A stretch of DNA of 64,000 nucleotides, from NCBI GenBank assembly GCA_964410325.1, contig CAYPFN010000006.1:1-64000 (forward strand), read 5' to 3'. A program made the position numbers and the translations under genes. Source of the DNA: CAAFZY01 sp964410325 (GTDB lineage Bacteria > Pseudomonadota > Alphaproteobacteria > RF32 > CAG-239). How positions within the stretch are numbered: the stretch's first letter is position 1; the number at the start of each line of letters is the position of its first letter. Shown piece after piece: positions 61,757 to 64,000 of this stretch. Below the pieces are notes generated by a model. That model was given only the letters and a program-made list of their open reading frames with translations. It made no database searches and was not told the DNA's origin.

Positions 61757-62539
61757 ATGAAAATTATCATGTTTAATTTAAAAAATCAGTTTATGAAACG
61801 TATGATTTTATTGATGGCTGTTCTGATGGGTATTGCTAGCGCGGCTTATGCCGTTGAAACAACAGGTGTGGGGCAGGCTTCGCAATTGACCTTTACCGCT
61901 TTGTTGGTAACCGCTCTGATAACGGCGGTTGTCCACACCCTGACCGGGCCGGATCACTATCTGCCGTTTATTGCTATCGCTAAAAGCCGGGATTATAGTT
62001 TGGAAAAAACCTTGTTCTGGACTTTTATTTGTGGCTTGGGCCATATTGGCAGCGCTTTACTGTTAGCCTTGCTGTTTGTTTATTTTTCGCATTGGCTGAC
62101 TGAAGCAAAGTTTACCTGGGTGGAAGACCATCGAGCAGATCTGGCAGCTTATGCCATGATCGGTTTAGGAGCGACTTATCTGGTTTGGGCTGTATGGCAT
62201 CGTATTCGGCATAAATACGGCCATGGGCATCATCATGAATTGATTGCGGCCAGCGAAAATAAAAATATTAGCATTTGGGTTTTATTTATTATTTTCGTAT
62301 TAGGACCGTGTGAGACGCTACTGCCGATATTGACAGCTTCCAGCGTTTTAGGTGCTACGGCGGTTGTTGCAACAACATTGTTGTTTTCAATCTCCACCAT
62401 TGCCACCATGATGATTATGGTAACAGCTGGTATGTTAGGTTTAAAAGCTTTGCATCTTCAGTGCTTGCATCAGTACGCCCACGAAATTGCCGGTGGCACG
62501 ATTATGGCTTGTGGGCTGGCGATTGTTTTTGGCCTTTGA
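61757..62539 (+). CDS. Nickel permease-like membrane protein (UreH/NicO type)
   Basis: A 260-residue protein with six to seven hydrophobic helices. TALITAVVHTLTGPDHYLPFIAIAKSRDYS resembles the HxxxxDH metal-entry motif of nickel/cobalt transporters, and RHKYGHGHHHELI is a His-rich loop. FVLGPCETLLPIL is also typical. Placed 9 bases after larE, it likely imports nickel for the lar cofactor. The ATG at 61757 fits the AAAGGA site; a second ATG at 61793 starts a better signal-like helix. Confidence 0.85.
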   Translation: MKIIMFNLKNQFMKRMILLMAVLMGIASAAYAVETTGVGQASQLTFTALLVTALITAVVHTLTGPDHYLPFIAIAKSRDYSLEKTLFWTFICGLGHIGSALLLALLFVYFSHWLTEAKFTWVEDHRADLAAYAMIGLGATYLVWAVWHRIRHKYGHGHHHELIAASENKNISIWVLFIIFVLGPCETLLPILTASSVLGATAVVATTLLFSISTIATMMIMVTAGMLGLKALHLQCLHQYAHEIAGGTIMACGLAIVFGL

Positions 62540-62549
62540 GCTTTGGCAT

Positions 62550-62586
62550 AAAAAACTGCCGTTGAGAAAATCAATAGCAGTTTTTT
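62550..62586 (+). terminator. Terminator of the lar operon
   Basis: AAAAAACTGC and GCAGTTTTTT pair around about 17 bases, directly downstream of the permease gene. Confidence 0.8.
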
Positions 62587-62904
62587 GTTGGCGGATTATT
62601 ATTTTATTTAATTCATAAGTGCCTAAAAACACAATCTTGTTCATCATTATCAAATTTTTAAATACCCGGATTTATTGCACTGGCCGCAGTTTGTGTTGAT
62701 TGAGGTCAAAAATCTGTAATAGGGCGCTAACCCGCTTATGTGACGAATTGCAAAAAGCGGCATGGTTGATACTGTTTTACTGGCTGCTCCAAACTTCGGA
62801 TATTATAAAATTTTTGCGGAATGCGGAGAAGAATTTATAAATTGTGTAAAAACACTTGCAAAAAATAAAAAAGTATAATAAAAGAGTTCTCGAACTTGCC
62901 AAAT
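62587..62904. other. Non-coding stretch with tRNA-Thr promoter
   Basis: No gene seen. Near its end TTGCAA (62856-62861) with TAAAAG (62879-62884) or TATAAT (62874-62879) is the likely promoter of tRNA-Thr. Confidence 0.5.
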
Positions 62905-62980
<76 letters not shown>

Positions 62981-63010
62981 TTTTTTTAATTCGCTTAAGA
63001 GTTTTCTGTG

Positions 63011-63418
63011 ATGAATAAATATGAAGAATTGGTTTGTCAGTGCCATAAGGCTATGGAGCAGGCTGTTGATGCACCGTATACGGTGGATTTGCTGAAACTT
63101 CGGCAAAAATTGATTAATGAAGAAGCGGCCGAAGTATCGGCTGAATTCAACAGTCTTATTGCAGAAACAGAAACTCAAGGCAAACCTTTGACAGAAACAG
63201 TTGCCCGTATGTATAAAGAACTCGCTGATCTGCAGTATGTTTTAAGCGGTACGATCGTCAGCCTCGGCATTCCTATGGAAGAGGTTTTTGAACGCGTCCA
63301 TCAAAGCAATATGTCTAAACTTGTGGATGGCAAACCTTTGAAACGCGCTGATGGAAAATTCTTAAAGGGCCCAAACTATAAAAAAACCGTTTTAGATGAT
63401 TTGGTAAAAATTCCTTAA
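63011..63418 (+). CDS. MazG/HisE-like pyrophosphohydrolase
   Basis: A 135-residue all-alpha NTP-PPase. The metal-binding helix pair is KLINEEAAEVSAEF and KELADLQYVLSGT (ExxE and ExxD patterns), and the C-terminal NMSKLVDGKPLKRADGKFLKGPNY is typical of phosphoribosyl-ATP pyrophosphohydrolase-like proteins. It probably hydrolyses a nucleotide triphosphate; a role in histidine synthesis is not supported by neighbours. The ATG at 63011 is preferred to the GTG one codon earlier. Confidence 0.85.
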   Translation: MNKYEELVCQCHKAMEQAVDAPYTVDLLKLRQKLINEEAAEVSAEFNSLIAETETQGKPLTETVARMYKELADLQYVLSGTIVSLGIPMEEVFERVHQSNMSKLVDGKPLKRADGKFLKGPNYKKTVLDDLVKIP

Positions 63419-63488
63419 GCAAAATTCTCTGCGCAGAAATCCTGGCTTAAGCTTTAAAAGCGCAATCTATATTAAGATTATGCGGTGG

Positions 63489-64000
63489 CTATTTTGCAGG
63501 TTCTGTCGATCCCTTTTTCCCTTTTGGGACAGCATAAAACTGGTTTTCGGTTTTTTCGGAAACATTGCTTCCTTGATGTATGACAATCTGCTGGAACGGA
63601 ATTTCAATACCTTCTTCAATAAAACGCCGGTTGATTTCATAACGCAGTTCGCTGGGGATTGACCAACCGGCCCAAATATTGTTGGAATAACAACGCAATT
63701 CAAATTCTAAAGCATTTGCTCCGAAATTTTGGAAGAGGACATATGGCGCCGGCGTTTTCAAAATTTTTTTATTGTTGCGGGCGCAGTCAAGCAAAATTTC
63801 CGTAACTAGGTTGACATCTGAGCCATAAGCCACATTAATATTAATGGACTGCCTAGTCCAGTTGTTGCCGTGCGTCAGATTGATTAAAGCCGATGAAATT
63901 AAAGTGGCGTTTGGTATAATAACGCTGGTTTTACGGAAAGTTTCAAGCTCTGTGGAGCGGATGTTTATTTGTTTAATCTGGCCTTCCTCGCCGTTAAATA
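63489..64000 (-). CDS. MscS-family mechanosensitive channel, C-terminal part
   Basis: The open frame runs in from the window edge. The minus strand reads FNGEEGQIKQINIRSTELET and VIIPNATLISSALINLTHGN, the beta domain of MscS, then RQSININVAYGSDVNLVTEILLDCA and the alpha/beta domain ending EEGIEIPFQQIVIHQ, followed by a charged tail. Membrane helices lie beyond 64,000. The channel opens on osmotic down-shock to release solutes. Confidence 0.93.
   Translation of the reverse strand, partial: FNGEEGQIKQINIRSTELETFRKTSVIIPNATLISSALINLTHGNNWTRQSININVAYGSDVNLVTEILLDCARNNKKILKTPAPYVLFQNFGANALEFELRCYSNNIWAGWSIPSELRYEINRRFIEEGIEIPFQQIVIHQGSNVSEKTENQFYAVPKGKKGSTEPAK

Overview
The window reads as a chromosomal segment of an AT-rich alphaproteobacterium, probably a host- or gut-associated lineage. 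That placement is an inference from gene families (DUF2155 next to MlaD-type proteins, LemA/DUF3137, an alphaproteobacterial-type YbjN, a small ORF in front of murA, a CTTG-N18-CCCATAT heat-shock promoter) and from the AT-rich composition. No rRNA is present to confirm it.

Layout. 1-2,080: start of tuf behind tRNA-Gly and tRNA-Tyr, then murQ-rlmB. 2,090-2,757: an IS200-like element. 2,806-10,277: housekeeping genes (an ACP-like protein, DUF2155, two MlaD-type proteins, a tRNA methyltransferase, ferredoxin, htpG, tadA, rluB, rsmD). 10,349-15,794: two large proteins of unknown function. 15,991-34,000: queA, a degenerate GGDEF protein, lgt, ybjN, an MsbA-like ABC exporter, dtd, an SpmAB-like protein, lemA, hemW, a pseudoprotease and comM/yifB, with several exported proteins of unknown function. 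34,174-35,262: rpsF-rpsR-rplI. 35,389-39,505: a 1210-residue protein followed by a detached copy of part of its C-terminal region. 39,775-43,244: tRNA-Gly, a 47-residue ORF, murA, a META lipoprotein and an unknown protein. 43,576-46,701: three glycosyltransferases, the first with an in-frame (CA)11 tract.

46,788-53,307: a complete type II-C CRISPR-Cas locus in the order tracrRNA (minus strand), cas9, cas1, cas2 (plus strand), then 22 repeats and 21 spacers transcribed on the minus strand. Every repeat carries its own promoter-like sequence. The far end of the array runs into a second, inverted copy of the tracrRNA tail, so the whole locus lies between inverted repeats. Three pairs of spacers come from homologous coding protospacers that differ almost only at synonymous positions.

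53,330-62,539: what looks like one redox and nickel-cofactor locus. A MerR/AdhR-like regulator, a DUF362 Tat substrate and a small membrane protein run leftward. A polyferredoxin membrane protein, TatA, TatC, a Tat-exported aldo/keto reductase with ferredoxin motifs, LarB, LarC, LarE and a nickel permease-like protein run rightward. Three promoters with the 19-bp spacer typical of MerR control are visible in this block. LarA is not in the window. The window ends with tRNA-Thr, a MazG/HisE-like pyrophosphohydrolase and a partial MscS channel.
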